64,000 bases of DNA from Euzebya tangerina (GCF_003074135.1 NZ_PPDK01000002.1:186001-250000), one strand, 5' to 3'; numbered from the stretch's first letter, positions 20,577-29,540 are shown. Notes: generated from the letters alone by a model not told the origin. Numbers and translations: made by a program.

Positions 20577-21266
20577 ATGGCGCGCTACCGTTCGACCGTG
20601 CACGCCGCCTTCTTGGACCTCGACGGCTGCCTGGTCGACTCCTCCCGTGCGATCCCGTTCGCCATCAACGCAGGTCTGGAGTCCGTCGGGCTCGCCCCCC
20701 AGCCGGTTGACTCGTTGGTGCAGTACGTCGGCCCCCCGCTGTTAGCGACCTACCGTGAACTCCTGAGTCAACAGGGTGAGAGCCCAGGTCGGGCCGAGGA
20801 GGCCGTCCAGGGCTATCGGGCCGTCTACGGTGGGCTGGCGCGGCAGTGGACGACGGTCGTCGAGGGCATCCCGGCCGCACTGCAGTCGCTGCGGAGTGCC
20901 GGCATCCGGCTGGTCGTCGTCACCTCCAAGCCTCGGGTTGTGGCGGTCCCGCTCCTCGAGCACGTCGAGCTGTTGGACGAGTTCGAGGAGGTGGTCGGCC
21001 CCGAGTTGTCGGCGCTGACCGAGCCGAAGCAGGTCGGGCTCGAGCGCGCCCTGCACCTCGTCGGCCGGGCCGACGGCGACCGGGCGGACACCGTCATGAT
21101 CGGGGACACCCGGTACGACATCGAGGCGGGCCACTCGTGCGGGACCCGAACCATCGGTGTGACGTGGGGGAGCGGATCGCCGGAGGAATTGATGGCCCTC
21201 GGGGCCGACCGGGTGGTCCAGCGGCCGCGGCAGATCCCGGTAGCTCTCCACGACCTGGTGGCCTGA
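20577..21266 (+). CDS. HAD-family hydrolase (phosphoglycolate phosphatase-like)
   Basis: The 229 residues fit a Gph/PGP-type HAD phosphatase. Motif I is [11 protein letters not shown] (nucleophile and acid Asp separated by one residue), motif II is VVVTSKP near 115, motif III is the Lys in [11 protein letters not shown], and motif IV is [12 protein letters not shown] near 178. The alpha-helical cap between motifs I and II is of the usual size. ATG 20577 is used; GTG 20598 is possible. It may hydrolyse phosphoglycolate or another small phosphate ester. It stands alone between a decayed DUF664 gene and the HNH nuclease gene. Confidence 0.88.
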   Translation: MARYRSTVHAAFLDLDGCLVDSSRAIPFAINAGLESVGLAPQPVDSLVQYVGPPLLATYRELLSQQGESPGRAEEAVQGYRAVYGGLARQWTTVVEGIPAALQSLRSAGIRLVVVTSKPRVVAVPLLEHVELLDEFEEVVGPELSALTEPKQVGLERALHLVGRADGDRADTVMIGDTRYDIEAGHSCGTRTIGVTWGSGSPEELMALGADRVVQRPRQIPVALHDLVA

Positions 21267-21361
21267 CCGGGCGGGCTCGCGACGAGGGGCGCCTGGTGGA
21301 AACCAGTCACCAAACACGTCTTCGAAAAAGCTAGACATGGTGGCATTTCAAGGGGCCCTCA

Positions 21362-21383
21362 TGTCACACCCCCTCCCTAGACT
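21362..21383 (+). promoter_or_regulatory. Damage-type promoter of the HNH gene (TGTCACAC-N8-TAGACT)
   Basis: TGTCACAC at 21362-21369 and TAGACT at 21378-21383 are separated by 8 nt. The same arrangement precedes recA, the gene before recA and the LysM gene. The ATG at 21390 is only 7 nt after the -10 hexamer, so the transcript would be leaderless. It resembles the actinobacterial RecA-NDp (PafBC) promoter layout; recognition by PafBC is inference. Confidence 0.65.
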
Positions 21384-21389
21384 GCAGGT

Positions 21390-22757
21390 ATGAAGGTCAC
21401 GGCTGTGGGCACCGACACCACCATCGGTGGTGGGAGTAAGGGGAGGGCGCAGGCGCCGGACCCTTGCCGCACCGCCATCGATGCCCTGGTCCAGGTCGAC
21501 CGCAGCATGGCCACCGTCCTGCGGGCACTGGCTGACGCCCCACCGACGGCAGGGCTGCCCGCCGCCCGGCTGGTCGGGCTGGCGGCCCACCAGACCGGCT
21601 GGGACGTCGCCTACCTCCGCCGCTGCATCGAGACGCTCCAGGCGATGCCATTGACGTGGGCCGCGTTCGACGACGGGCGCATCTCCTGGTCCCAGCTGCG
21701 TCGCATCGTCGGCCCCGCCCGACGCCTCTGCATCGCCGACCGAGCCACCCTCGACCACCAACTGTCAGGCGCCATCGACCAGAATGACCGGGCGGAGCCG
21801 GACCGCATCTGTGAGCTCGCCGAGGACATGGCTTGCCGACTCGACGACCGCCGCACTGCCGAGCGCGAACAGGCCACGGCGGACCGGTCCTACATCCACT
21901 TCCAGCCGCGCCTCACCGGCGGGACCGACTTCCACGGTCACGGCGATGACGACCAGATCGCCACGCTCACTGCCGCACTGGACGCTGCCGCCGACCGACC
22001 CGTAGCCGATGACGAGCAGCCGGTCGACGTCGATGGCAAGCCGATCCCTGCCGCGTGGCTCCGGCACACCGCGCGAGGCGCACAGCGCATGGAGGGGCTC
22101 CGCCGCATCTCCGCCGCCTACCTGGCAGGCGCTGATGGCGGTCCGGCACGACCCTCGGTGACGGTCGTCACCGACCTGACCACGATCACCCAATCAGAGA
22201 ACGACCCAGGTTGTACGCGGGCCGCATCGCGCCTCCTGTGGAACCTGGCCGGAGGTCGACGACCGCTCTCTTCGGCCGCTGTCCGGATGCTGACCTGCGA
22301 TGCCGACCACGTGCCAATGCTTACCGACGGGCCACAGCTGCTCGCCATCGGGGACGCGCACAATCCCATCACGACGTCCCTTCGCCGGGCGGTCATCGCC
22401 CGCGATCAGGGGTGTCGCTTCCCGGGCTGTGGCGCGCCTTCCGCCCACAGCGATCTGCACCACGTCGTCCACCGCGCCGACGGCGGCCCGACCACACCGG
22501 GCAACCTGGTAGCTCTCTGCCGACCGCACCATCGCACAGTCCATCAGCACAACTGGCGACTCACCCTCACGGACGGAGTCCTGACGGTCCGGCACGGACG
22601 CTGGCAGTTCACCAGCCAGCCGCGACTCCGGCCGCCACCGCCCACCCGCGCCGCTGCTCCTCGGGATTCTGGACAGGCGCGCGGTAGTCCTGCAACCGGG
22701 TCAGTTGCCACCCATCGAGAACCGAACCCCAAGATGGCCGATCAGTTGCCATTCTGA
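21390..22757 (+). CDS. DUF222 / HNH endonuclease (13E12 family)
   Basis: The N-terminal ~330 residues are DUF222, an alpha-helical domain found in the 13E12 repeat family of actinobacteria. The C-terminus is an HNH nuclease: CRFPGCGAPSAHSDLHHVVHRADGG, then NLVALCRPHHRTVHQ, with paired Cys and His for zinc and the catalytic His pair. Full length for the family at 455 residues; the Pro-rich tail is variable. In mycobacteria several 13E12 genes are DNA-damage induced, and here the gene carries the same promoter type as recA. No ribosome site is visible, in line with a leaderless message. Its biological role in the family is unresolved. Confidence 0.9.
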   Translation: MKVTAVGTDTTIGGGSKGRAQAPDPCRTAIDALVQVDRSMATVLRALADAPPTAGLPAARLVGLAAHQTGWDVAYLRRCIETLQAMPLTWAAFDDGRISWSQLRRIVGPARRLCIADRATLDHQLSGAIDQNDRAEPDRICELAEDMACRLDDRRTAEREQATADRSYIHFQPRLTGGTDFHGHGDDDQIATLTAALDAAADRPVADDEQPVDVDGKPIPAAWLRHTARGAQRMEGLRRISAAYLAGADGGPARPSVTVVTDLTTITQSENDPGCTRAASRLLWNLAGGRRPLSSAAVRMLTCDADHVPMLTDGPQLLAIGDAHNPITTSLRRAVIARDQGCRFPGCGAPSAHSDLHHVVHRADGGPTTPGNLVALCRPHHRTVHQHNWRLTLTDGVLTVRHGRWQFTSQPRLRPPPPTRAAAPRDSGQARGSPATGSVATHREPNPKMADQLPF

Positions 22758-22813
22758 GTCCGCTCACGCGATCGCTCAGATGGTGCATCCGAGCGGCCCT
22801 GACCGACGGTTCT

Positions 22814-22842
22814 GCCCGTCAGCCAACCTCGCGCTGACGGGC
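22814..22842 (+). terminator. Hairpin downstream of the HNH gene
   Basis: A perfect 9-bp stem, GCCCGTCAG (22814-22822) with CTGACGGGC (22834-22842), encloses an 11-nt loop. There is no T-run. It lies between the convergent HNH gene and the decayed hydrolase gene, so it could serve both. Confidence 0.45.
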
Positions 22843-22971
22843 CTGTCGGCGTGCTCACGACCGACGCCCGTCTTCCGGTCGACGTCACCAGCGTCCTCGT
22901 TCCGCGTCACCTGACGGTCGGGGTCAGGCTCAGTCCGCAGCAGATCCGCGCCTCCGGGTCACACGCGGGAG

Positions 22972-23506
22972 CTACTCGGAACGATCTGGACGCAGCACTC
23001 TGAGGATGTGCGGCCACGCGACGGCTCCGAGTTCCGCATCAGCCTCGGGCGTCCCGCCGCGGGCCATCCGCTGGCCGCCGGCCGGCTTGGCCTCTCCCGG
23101 CAGAACGGCGCGGTGACCGGCGTCCGGGTGCCCGATGACCGTGGTCGGGAGATCCCCCCGCCGCGCACGGATGGCTTCCGCGAAGGGCAGCGCCGGCCAC
23201 CCGCGGCTCGACAGCAGCCGTCAGCAACGCGAGTTCCGCCCCGAACGACGTGCCGATGAGCACAACCCGATCGCAGGAGCGGAGCAGGATCTTCACCTCG
23301 GCGACGACGCTCTCCAATCGAACACGACGGGGGATGGACGGCTGTCCCGGTCCGCCGAACCACCGTGGCGCCCGCACGAGGAGCCCGTGTCGTCGCAGGA
23401 GCGCTGCGCGGCCGTGGTGGGGCACACCACTCGAGCCGTGCAGCAGCACCACGCCGGTCGCTCTGATGGGTCCCATGGTGCCGAAGCGCCCGGCGCCATG
23501 TGGCAT
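22972..23506 (-). pseudogene. Decayed BAAT-type alpha/beta hydrolase (dienelactone/acyl-CoA hydrolase-like)
   Basis: On the minus strand the frame beginning at 23506 gives GVVLLHGSSGV, APRWFGGPGQPS and the nucleophile elbow VLIGTSFGAELALL, typical of BAAT/acyl-CoA thioester hydrolases. Soon after EPRVAGAAL the frame degenerates, while a different minus frame continues with TVIGHPDAGHRAVLPG, GGTPEADAELGAVAWPHIL and a stop at 22972, which is the C-terminal part with the catalytic His. About 80 residues of the fold, including the acid residue region, are missing between the two pieces. A deletion with frameshift explains this. Confidence 0.65.
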
Positions 23507-23517
23507 CGTACGAGGGG

Positions 23518-23979
23518 ATGCGCGACAGCGTCACCTTCCCGGTCACCATCGAGTTCGACACCCATGAGCGCGACGGCTACATGAAGCACTTCATCGTGCT
23601 GCCCGAGACCTTCGCCGCGGTGGAGGGTGACCGGCTGGTCGGCGAGCTGGTCGGCCGCACCTTCAGCCGTGTGGTGTGGGACCACCCGGATGGCTCCCGC
23701 CGTCTCAAGTTCGGCGAGGGATGGCTGGCCGAGCTGGGTCTGGACGTCGGCGACACCATCGAGCTCACACTCCAGACCGACCCCGACCCCGACTACGTCG
23801 AGCTCGCACCCGAGCTGGAAGAGGCGCTGGCCGCCGACCCGGTCGCCGAGCACGCCTGGGAGTCACTCACCCCGGGACGACGGCGGACCCTGGCGTACGG
23901 CGTCACGCGGGCCAAGCGGCCGGAGACCCGCAGGCGCAAGGCGCGGGAGTTGGTCGCCGAGCTCAAGGTCGGCCGCTGA
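23518..23979 (+). CDS. YdeI/OmpD-associated family protein (DUF1905)
   Basis: The first ~95 residues match the DUF1905 barrel: a beta-strand start (VTFPVTIEF), KHFIVLPETF, and GWLAELGLDVGDTIELTLQTD. The remainder carries the helical YdeI/OmdA tail, ALAADPVAEHAWESLTPGRRRTLAYGVTRAK. Members are small cytosolic proteins sometimes linked to bacteriocin protection; the biochemical role is unknown. ATG 23518 is used; GTG 23500 would overlap the decayed hydrolase start on the other strand. It seems intact and stands alone. Confidence 0.8.
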   Translation: MRDSVTFPVTIEFDTHERDGYMKHFIVLPETFAAVEGDRLVGELVGRTFSRVVWDHPDGSRRLKFGEGWLAELGLDVGDTIELTLQTDPDPDYVELAPELEEALAADPVAEHAWESLTPGRRRTLAYGVTRAKRPETRRRKARELVAELKVGR

Positions 23980-24005
23980 CCATCGTGTGATCGAGCAGGA
24001 TGTGG

Positions 24006-24392
24006 TCAGTCCTCAGGCTCCACGACGTGACCCGCACCAGTTACGAACACGGCTCGGCCGGGAGCTCGGGCGCCATCGGTCGGCGGCGATGCAGCAGCCT
24101 CGACAGCGACGTCGTGCTCAGTCAGGTATCCGCTGGCGGCACCGTCGGGGCCGATCGCGAACAAGGTGCAGGAGGACACCCGCATGTTGTTCTCGTACTT
24201 ATTGCTGTAGGACAGCCATGCCCGTTCGGTCGGGCCGCCAAGAAGGCCCGCAATCTGTGTCGGTCCCGACGACTCGTTCCACGCGGTGAGACAGTCCCCT
24301 CGCATCAACCGACTGCCGCCGCACGCCGAGCCCAGGACCACCACCGCCACCAGCAGCCTCGCCACGAGAAGCCTGTGCCGACTGGTCGCCAT
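24006..24392 (-). CDS. Putative lipoprotein
   Basis: The 128-residue product begins with a lipoprotein signal: basic start, hydrophobic LLVARLLVAVVVLG and lipobox LGSAC at residues ~19-23, so the mature protein would be tethered by a lipidated Cys. The mature part has two Cys (RGDCLTAWN and VSSCTLFAIG) that could pair, and an AWLSYSNKYENNMRV segment. No family is recognised. ATG 24392 is preceded by AGGGG; the longer frame to 24548 would bury the signal peptide. It diverges from the next membrane-protein gene. Confidence 0.7.
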   Translation of the reverse strand: MATSRHRLLVARLLVAVVVLGSACGGSRLMRGDCLTAWNESSGPTQIAGLLGGPTERAWLSYSNKYENNMRVSSCTLFAIGPDGAASGYLTEHDVAVEAAASPPTDGARAPGRAVFVTGAGHVVEPED

Positions 24393-24559
24393 GTGATCCC
24401 CTGGTCCGATCGATGCCCAGACTAGGACGCCGCACGTCGTCAGGCGACTCCAAGGAGCCGCCAGAGACGACGACGTGCACCGAACCTCCGGGAAGAGCGC
24501 CGCCAACCCGCACCGAACACCAGACTGACGTCGACGGAGCGGCCCCACACTCCAGACCC

Positions 24560-24976
24560 ATGAGATCCCGACGCCTCGGAGCGGCCCTGCGAGCCATCGC
24601 CTACGTCTGCTCGGTCCCGGTCGGTCTGGTGCTGATCCTGTGGACGGTCAGCTTCATCGTCCAGTTCGGTGCCTACGCCTTCCCGCGGACCGTCCACGTC
24701 TGGCTGGTCCTCCTGACGGCCACGATCCTTCTCCGCGCCAGCAGTCTGGCCCGCGGCCGGGCACGAACGGCACTGCGCACGCACGCCGGTCTGGAACTGG
24801 CCTTGTCGGTTGGCCTGCTCACCTACGCCTGGCTCTTTCCGCAGCCCGACGAACACGTTCCCGGAGCCATCATGACCATCGTCGTCGTCACCGCCGGCAT
24901 CATCCAGCTGCTGGTGGCGATCGCACCCGCCGGGAGTGCGTCGGTCCGCAGTCGGGAAAACCTGAGGCATGAGTGA
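24560..24976 (+). CDS. Small integral membrane protein
   Basis: The 138 residues form four hydrophobic helices: AIAYVCSVPVGLVLILWTVS, HVWLVLLTATILLRAS, LELALSVGLLTYAWLF and IMTIVVVTAGIIQLLVAIA, with basic loops on the inside (RRLGAALR, RGRARTALR). No family is recognised. ATG 24560 was chosen since the longer upstream frame is polar and low-complexity. The stop overlaps the start of the SDR gene by 8 nt, so both are probably co-translated. Confidence 0.65.
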   Translation: MRSRRLGAALRAIAYVCSVPVGLVLILWTVSFIVQFGAYAFPRTVHVWLVLLTATILLRASSLARGRARTALRTHAGLELALSVGLLTYAWLFPQPDEHVPGAIMTIVVVTAGIIQLLVAIAPAGSASVRSRENLRHE

Positions 24977-25670
24977 TCTTGACACCAGAACCGTGCTCGT
25001 GGCCGGCGGAACCGGTCAGGTGGGTGAGCCCATCGTCCGCCAGCTGCTCGACGACGGCGCGACGGTCGTGGTCCCCAGCCGTCGGCCGGAGAAGGCCCGG
25101 GAGCTGCTCCCATCCAACGCCCACGTCATGGAGGGGGACCTGAGCGACCCAGCCAGCGCAGGGGCCGTTCGCGAGTCGATCACCAGCCAAGGGCTCAGCC
25201 CGACCGACGTCATCGCCTCACTCGGCTCGTGGTGGTCCGGACCGGACATCGGTCATCTGGACCCGGAGGAGTGGGATCGTGTCCTGGCCATGGGACTCGG
25301 CGCCCACTTCCACACCGCGAACACGTTCCTGCCGCTGCTCGAGAACACAGCAGACGCCACCTACACCCTCATCAACGGCGGTGGCGGGGTGGACCCGGTG
25401 CCTGGATCTGGAGCCGTCTCGATCTCCGCCGCCGCCCAGCTCATGCTGGGCCGGGTACTCGCACAGCAAGACGGACCGCCTCGCGTCACCACCCTGGTGG
25501 CGATGACGCCCGTCCTCACACGGGACCGACCGGAAGGTCGAGGCGGCTGGCTCCGCGCCGAGACGATAGCCACGATCACCAGTCGCATCGTCGGTGGCGC
25601 CACGCTCGACGAGGTGACCTATCTGACCAACGAGCCCAGCGCAGCCGGGCTGCTCTCATCGATGGAGTAG
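24969..25670 (+). CDS. SDR-fold NAD(P)-binding protein lacking the catalytic Tyr-x3-Lys
   Basis: The 233 residues begin with a Rossmann strand and glycine loop VLVAGGTGQVGEP and continue with VVVPSRRPEKARELL and a MEGDLSDPAS segment, as in short-chain dehydrogenase/NmrA proteins. After TYTLINGGGGVDPVPG, where SDR enzymes place Tyr-x3-Lys, the sequence reads AVSISAAAQLMLGR, so neither residue is evident. It may bind a dinucleotide without classical oxidoreductase chemistry, or act as an atypical reductase. ATG 24969 overlaps the preceding gene. Confidence 0.78.
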   Translation: MSDLDTRTVLVAGGTGQVGEPIVRQLLDDGATVVVPSRRPEKARELLPSNAHVMEGDLSDPASAGAVRESITSQGLSPTDVIASLGSWWSGPDIGHLDPEEWDRVLAMGLGAHFHTANTFLPLLENTADATYTLINGGGGVDPVPGSGAVSISAAAQLMLGRVLAQQDGPPRVTTLVAMTPVLTRDRPEGRGGWLRAETIATITSRIVGGATLDEVTYLTNEPSAAGLLSSME

Positions 25671-25741
25671 TCGATCGAGGAGCGGTCCCGGACAGCTGAA
25701 GCTGTCACCTGGGCCACGCTCGGAGCAGAACCACGACTAGC

Positions 25742-26398
25742 ATGGCGCCGATGCCACCACTCTCGTCTCTGGCGAGCTTCGGCTTGCTCAGCTTGCTCCT
25801 GATCATCGTCCCGGGCCCCTCGGTCATCTTCGTCCTCAGCCGATCAGTCGCTCTCGGCCGCCGCTCCGGCCTGCTCTCGGTCGTCGGCAACACGATCGGC
25901 GTCTCGGTCCTCATCCTCCTCGTCGCCGCGGGGCTCGGCCCGATGCTCGAGCGCTCGGCGACACTGTTCACGGCGATGAAGCTGATCGGTGCCGCCTACC
26001 TCGGGTGGTTGGGGATCCAGGCGATCAGGAACCGTCACGAGGCCGCCCGCGTCGTGGACGTGACGGAGATGGGGAGAACTCGACGTTCACTCTTGGCAGA
26101 GGGCTTCATCGTCGGCGTGTCGAACCCGAAGGCACTGGTGTTCTTCGCGGCGATCCTCCCGCAGTACGTGGACCCCGGCATCGGGCCGGCGGGCACGCAG
26201 ATGGCGGTGTTGGGTGGCCTCTTCGCTGTCATCGCCCTGGTCTGTGACGGCGTCTGGGCGCTGGCTGGCGGCTCGGCACGAGCGTGGCTGCTGCGCTCAC
26301 CCCGCCGTCTCGCCCGGCTGGGCGGCGCCAGCGGTCTTGCCATGATCGGGTTGGGTGTGGGCCTGGCGGTGACGGGCCGCCCCGACTCATCGCGCTGA
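25742..26398 (+). CDS. LysE/RhtB-family amino-acid exporter
   Basis: The 218 residues match LysE-type translocators, which export amino acids or related compounds. The first helix leads into IIVPGPSVIFVLSRS, the family P-G-P motif, and GRRSGLLSVVGNTIGVSVLIL follows. The central loop contains GFIVGVSNPKALVFFAAILPQYVDP, highly typical of the family, and six hydrophobic segments can be counted. ATG 25742 lies just after a non-coding gap of 70 nt. The substrate cannot be inferred. Confidence 0.88.
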   Translation: MAPMPPLSSLASFGLLSLLLIIVPGPSVIFVLSRSVALGRRSGLLSVVGNTIGVSVLILLVAAGLGPMLERSATLFTAMKLIGAAYLGWLGIQAIRNRHEAARVVDVTEMGRTRRSLLAEGFIVGVSNPKALVFFAAILPQYVDPGIGPAGTQMAVLGGLFAVIALVCDGVWALAGGSARAWLLRSPRRLARLGGASGLAMIGLGVGLAVTGRPDSSR

Positions 26399-26430
26399 CG
26401 ATCCGGCTGCAGGGCAGCCGCTGAGCCCGC

Positions 26431-27717
26431 CTACCCCGTCGGCTCGCGGCGCCTCGCGCTCCAGATCCCACCGCCGGCCAACGTGACCACGGCGATGGCC
26501 GCCAGGGCGAGCAACGGCGTGGTTGCGATCGGCACACCACGCAGCATCGAGTCACGGAGCCCGGGGATCGCGTGGTACATGGGCAGCAGCCAGCCCACCG
26601 GTCGAGCCCAGGCGAAGAGCCGCTCGGGTGAGAGCAGCAGTCCGCCGAAGAACACGCTGAGCAGCAGGATCAGCATGGCGCCCTGGACGACCTGCGTCGT
26701 GGTTCGGCTGATCGCCGAGAGCACGAAGCCGACGCCGATGCTCGCCACCAGGGCCAGGCCGAGGACACCCGCCACCGGGAGCACACCGGAGCGCATCGGC
26801 GCTCCCAACACCAACACCACGGCGGCCAGCAGAACCGCACCGAGCACGAGTCCGATGAGGAGGTAGGCCAGGACCTTGCCAGCCAACCGCTCGGCGGGAC
26901 GGAGGGGCGAGACGGCGAGCAACTCGACCGTGCCCTGGCTTCGCTCACGGCTGATCGAGAGGGCGACGAAGGTGATCGTCAGGTGCTGCAGGATCAGCGC
27001 CACTACCGCAGGGGCGTAGAACTCCGACGTCGTGATCGCCCCGCCGGCGGCCTCGGCCTCGCCGTCCAGCGGGGCCGCGAGCAGGGCGGGGTCGCGATCG
27101 AACAACTCCTGGGCCTCCTCGATCCCGGCCTCGACCTGCGCCTGCTCGCGCTCGTCGAGTCCTCCCTCCGCAGCGGCAGCGGCCGCCTCCTCCTGCTGTG
27201 CTGACTCCTCCAGCAGCGCTTCGGCGACACCCTGCACCTCGGCGATCGCCGCCTCGACGATCCGGTCGTTGATGTCGGACACGGCGCCGTCGGTCAGCAG
27301 GCTGATGGCCTGCGCCTCCAGTGGATCGAGGAAGCTGTGCCGAACCCGCAGCACGGGCTGTTCCTCGCTGGAGGTGAGGTCATCGAGGCGTACGTCCGGA
27401 ACGGAGATGATCACCTGCACCTCGTCCCGTCGAAGCGCCGACTCGGCGGCTGCCTCGTTGCTGCCGATGTCGTGCACCAGCAGTCGACCCTCCTGCGCCT
27501 CGGCGAACTCCTCGACCAGGCCCTGCAGGTCAGGGTTGTCCTCGGGCACCACGAAGGCCACGCTGACGGCCGGGTCCACGGGCCGGACGCCGGCACCGAA
27601 GAGCAGCAGGATCGCCAGGGGTCCGATGACCAGGATCGTCAGCAGCCCCGGCTGGCGGAGGAGTTGGACGATTTCCTTGCGAACGACGCCGTAGAGGCGC
27701 TGGAGCAGGTCACGCAT
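26431..27717 (-). CDS. ABC-2 type transporter permease
   Basis: The protein has an N-terminal helix (LLTILVIGPLAILLLFGAG), a large ~180-residue extracytoplasmic domain with a coiled, Glu/Ala-rich stretch (ALLEESAQQEEAAAAAAEGG), then five to six helices ending near the C-terminus, with the SRERSQGTVELLAVSPLRPAERLAGKV motif of ABC-2/DrrB-like permeases. ATG 27717 starts MRDLLQRLYGVVRKEIVQLL and overlaps the ATPase gene by 8 nt. Together they would form an exporter; the substrate is unknown. Confidence 0.9.
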   Translation of the reverse strand: MRDLLQRLYGVVRKEIVQLLRQPGLLTILVIGPLAILLLFGAGVRPVDPAVSVAFVVPEDNPDLQGLVEEFAEAQEGRLLVHDIGSNEAAAESALRRDEVQVIISVPDVRLDDLTSSEEQPVLRVRHSFLDPLEAQAISLLTDGAVSDINDRIVEAAIAEVQGVAEALLEESAQQEEAAAAAAEGGLDEREQAQVEAGIEEAQELFDRDPALLAAPLDGEAEAAGGAITTSEFYAPAVVALILQHLTITFVALSISRERSQGTVELLAVSPLRPAERLAGKVLAYLLIGLVLGAVLLAAVVLVLGAPMRSGVLPVAGVLGLALVASIGVGFVLSAISRTTTQVVQGAMLILLLSVFFGGLLLSPERLFAWARPVGWLLPMYHAIPGLRDSMLRGVPIATTPLLALAAIAVVTLAGGGIWSARRREPTG

Positions 27718-28684
27718 CGTCCTGCTCCAGCAGCGTGACGAAGACATCCTCGAAGGGACGGACGTACCGCTCGGCCAGCGGCCGGTCCAGTCCGGCGTCG
27801 GCCATCACCGAATCGAGGGCCGGCAAGTCGATCTCGGCGTCGGCGACGACCAGCCGGAGCGCATTCTCGCCATTGCGCGACACCTTTCGCACCACGTCGT
27901 TCTGCTGGAGCGCGCCGATGGCCTGTGGTGGGATGCGGCTGGACGTCTGGACGTCCACGACGTCTCCGCCCTCGGCGCGCCGACGCAACTCGGCAGGTGT
28001 CCCGACGGCCACCAGGCGACCCTCGACGATCAGTCCGACCGTGTCGCACATCGTTGCCTCAGAAACGATCTGGGTGGTGACGACGAGTGTGCGCCCGTCA
28101 TCACGCAGGGCCTGGAAGTGCGACCACACCTGCCGGCGCAGACGGGGATCCAGGCCGCTGGTCGGCTCGTCCAGGAAGAGCAGGTCCGGCTCGTGCAGGA
28201 GCGCACCCGCCAGGGCGACGCGCCGCTGCATGCCGCCGGACGTGGAGCCGAGCGCCTGCGACTCGGTGCCGGCCAGGTCGAGGTGGCGCAGCACCTCCTC
28301 GATCCGCGTCGAGGCGTTCCGGACGCCGTACAGGGAGGCGACGAAGAGCAGGTTCTCTCGGACCGACAGCTCGGGGTACAGCACACCGAGTTGCGGCATG
28401 TAGCCGATGCGCTGCCGGGTTGCGGTGTCGTGGGCGTCGACGTCGCTGCCGAAGATCCGCACGGTGCCGGCGTCAGGCTGCAGGTATCCGGTCAGCATCC
28501 GGACGGTGGTCGTCTTCCCGCTGCCGCTCGGGCCGATCAGACCGTGGATCGTTCCCGGTGCGACGGAGAGGTCGAGGTCGTGGATGACGGCAACGTCCCC
28601 GAAGGATCGAGAGACCCCGCTGGCTTCGACGGTGACCGCGGGTGCGCCGTCGGCGGACTGCTGGCTCGGCATCGCCGTGGTCAT
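27710..28684 (-). CDS. ABC transporter ATP-binding protein
   Basis: The nucleotide-binding domain has Walker A GPSGSGKTTTVR (near residue 53), Q-loop YMPQLGVLYPELSV, signature LGSTSGGMQRRVALA (near 145; S-G-G-M in place of S-G-G-Q), Walker B LLFLDEPTSGLD and the H-loop region TLVVTTQIVSEA. The H-loop His appears as Gln in this reading, which may lower ATPase activity. A ~90-residue C-terminal extension, as in DrrA/YbhF-type proteins, follows. It diverges from the coiled-coil membrane protein gene and is coupled with the permease downstream. Confidence 0.92.
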   Translation of the reverse strand: MTTAMPSQQSADGAPAVTVEASGVSRSFGDVAVIHDLDLSVAPGTIHGLIGPSGSGKTTTVRMLTGYLQPDAGTVRIFGSDVDAHDTATRQRIGYMPQLGVLYPELSVRENLLFVASLYGVRNASTRIEEVLRHLDLAGTESQALGSTSGGMQRRVALAGALLHEPDLLFLDEPTSGLDPRLRRQVWSHFQALRDDGRTLVVTTQIVSEATMCDTVGLIVEGRLVAVGTPAELRRRAEGGDVVDVQTSSRIPPQAIGALQQNDVVRKVSRNGENALRLVVADAEIDLPALDSVMADAGLDRPLAERYVRPFEDVFVTLLEQDDA

Positions 28685-28709
28685 ATCCGGTTAGGGTGCG
28701 CAGTAACCC

Positions 28710-29540
28710 ATGGCCGTCTTTCCACTCCCACATGCTGCTGTCGCCACGCTCTTCCGGGCTGTTGCGGTGCTGGGCCTGGTCGCTGCGCTGCTCGGCGGCG
28801 TGGCCGGTTGGCTGCTGCTCTCCCGGACCGGCGACGCCCTGCAGGCGTCGTTGGAGCTGACCAGCGACACCCTGGAGTCCCTCGATGCCTCCGCTGGTGT
28901 GGCGCAGGACACCGTGGCCGCGCTTGCGGCCTCGCTGGTGACGCTGGAGGCGACCGCAGCCGATCTTGATGGCGCCTTCGATGACGGAGAACGCCTGATG
29001 ACCGACCTCGGGGAGGTCGTCCGGACCGATGTGGCCTCCTCCATCCGAGCCGTGGAGGACTCGCTACCGGGCCTGGTCGAGGTGGCCGGCACGGTCGACA
29101 CCACCCTCGGCGCCCTCAGCGATCTCCCGATCGGGCTCAGCTACGATCCCGAGCAGTCCTTCGCCGCCGGTCTGGGGGAGCTGGAGGCGTCGATCGACGG
29201 TCTCCCCGAACGCCTGGAGGAGCAGGCCGACCTGATCGAACAGACCGCGGGGTCGCTGACGGACGTCGGTGACGGGGTCGGGCGCCTGGCCGCCGAGCTG
29301 GCCTCGTTCGACGCAACCCTCACCCAGACCGGCGAGCTGCTCGGCACCTACGACGAGACCATCCAGCAGGGAACGAGCCTGGTCGATCAGGCGACCGCGG
29401 ACCTGGGGCGCCAGTTGGCGCTCTCACGAGTCGCCCTGGTCGTGTTCGTCCTGGCCTTCGCGGGTCTTCAGGCTGTCCCCCTGCAACTGGCTGCGGTCCG
29501 CCGCACGGCCTCCGGCGCGGCGGACGGACCGGCCGCCTAG
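28710..29540 (+). CDS. Two-helix membrane protein with long coiled-coil ectodomain
   Basis: The 276-residue protein has one helix near the N-terminus (LFRAVAVLGLVAALLGGVAGWLLL) and one near the C-terminus (LALSRVALVVFVLAFAGLQAV), with ~190 acidic, heptad-like helical residues between them (for example LEELEQAD-type stretches such as LPERLEEQADLIEQTAG). Both ends are probably inside the cell. No enzymatic motif is present. It diverges from the ABC genes only 25 nt away, so a shared promoter region and a functional link with the exporter, for instance as an adaptor, are possible. No family is recognised. Confidence 0.7.
   Translation: MAVFPLPHAAVATLFRAVAVLGLVAALLGGVAGWLLLSRTGDALQASLELTSDTLESLDASAGVAQDTVAALAASLVTLEATAADLDGAFDDGERLMTDLGEVVRTDVASSIRAVEDSLPGLVEVAGTVDTTLGALSDLPIGLSYDPEQSFAAGLGELEASIDGLPERLEEQADLIEQTAGSLTDVGDGVGRLAAELASFDATLTQTGELLGTYDETIQQGTSLVDQATADLGRQLALSRVALVVFVLAFAGLQAVPLQLAAVRRTASGAADGPAA

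Noticed and set aside
21390-22757. HNH gene as part of an insertion element or group II intron
   Set aside because: No terminal inverted repeats, target duplications, reverse transcriptase or intron structure were found around it.
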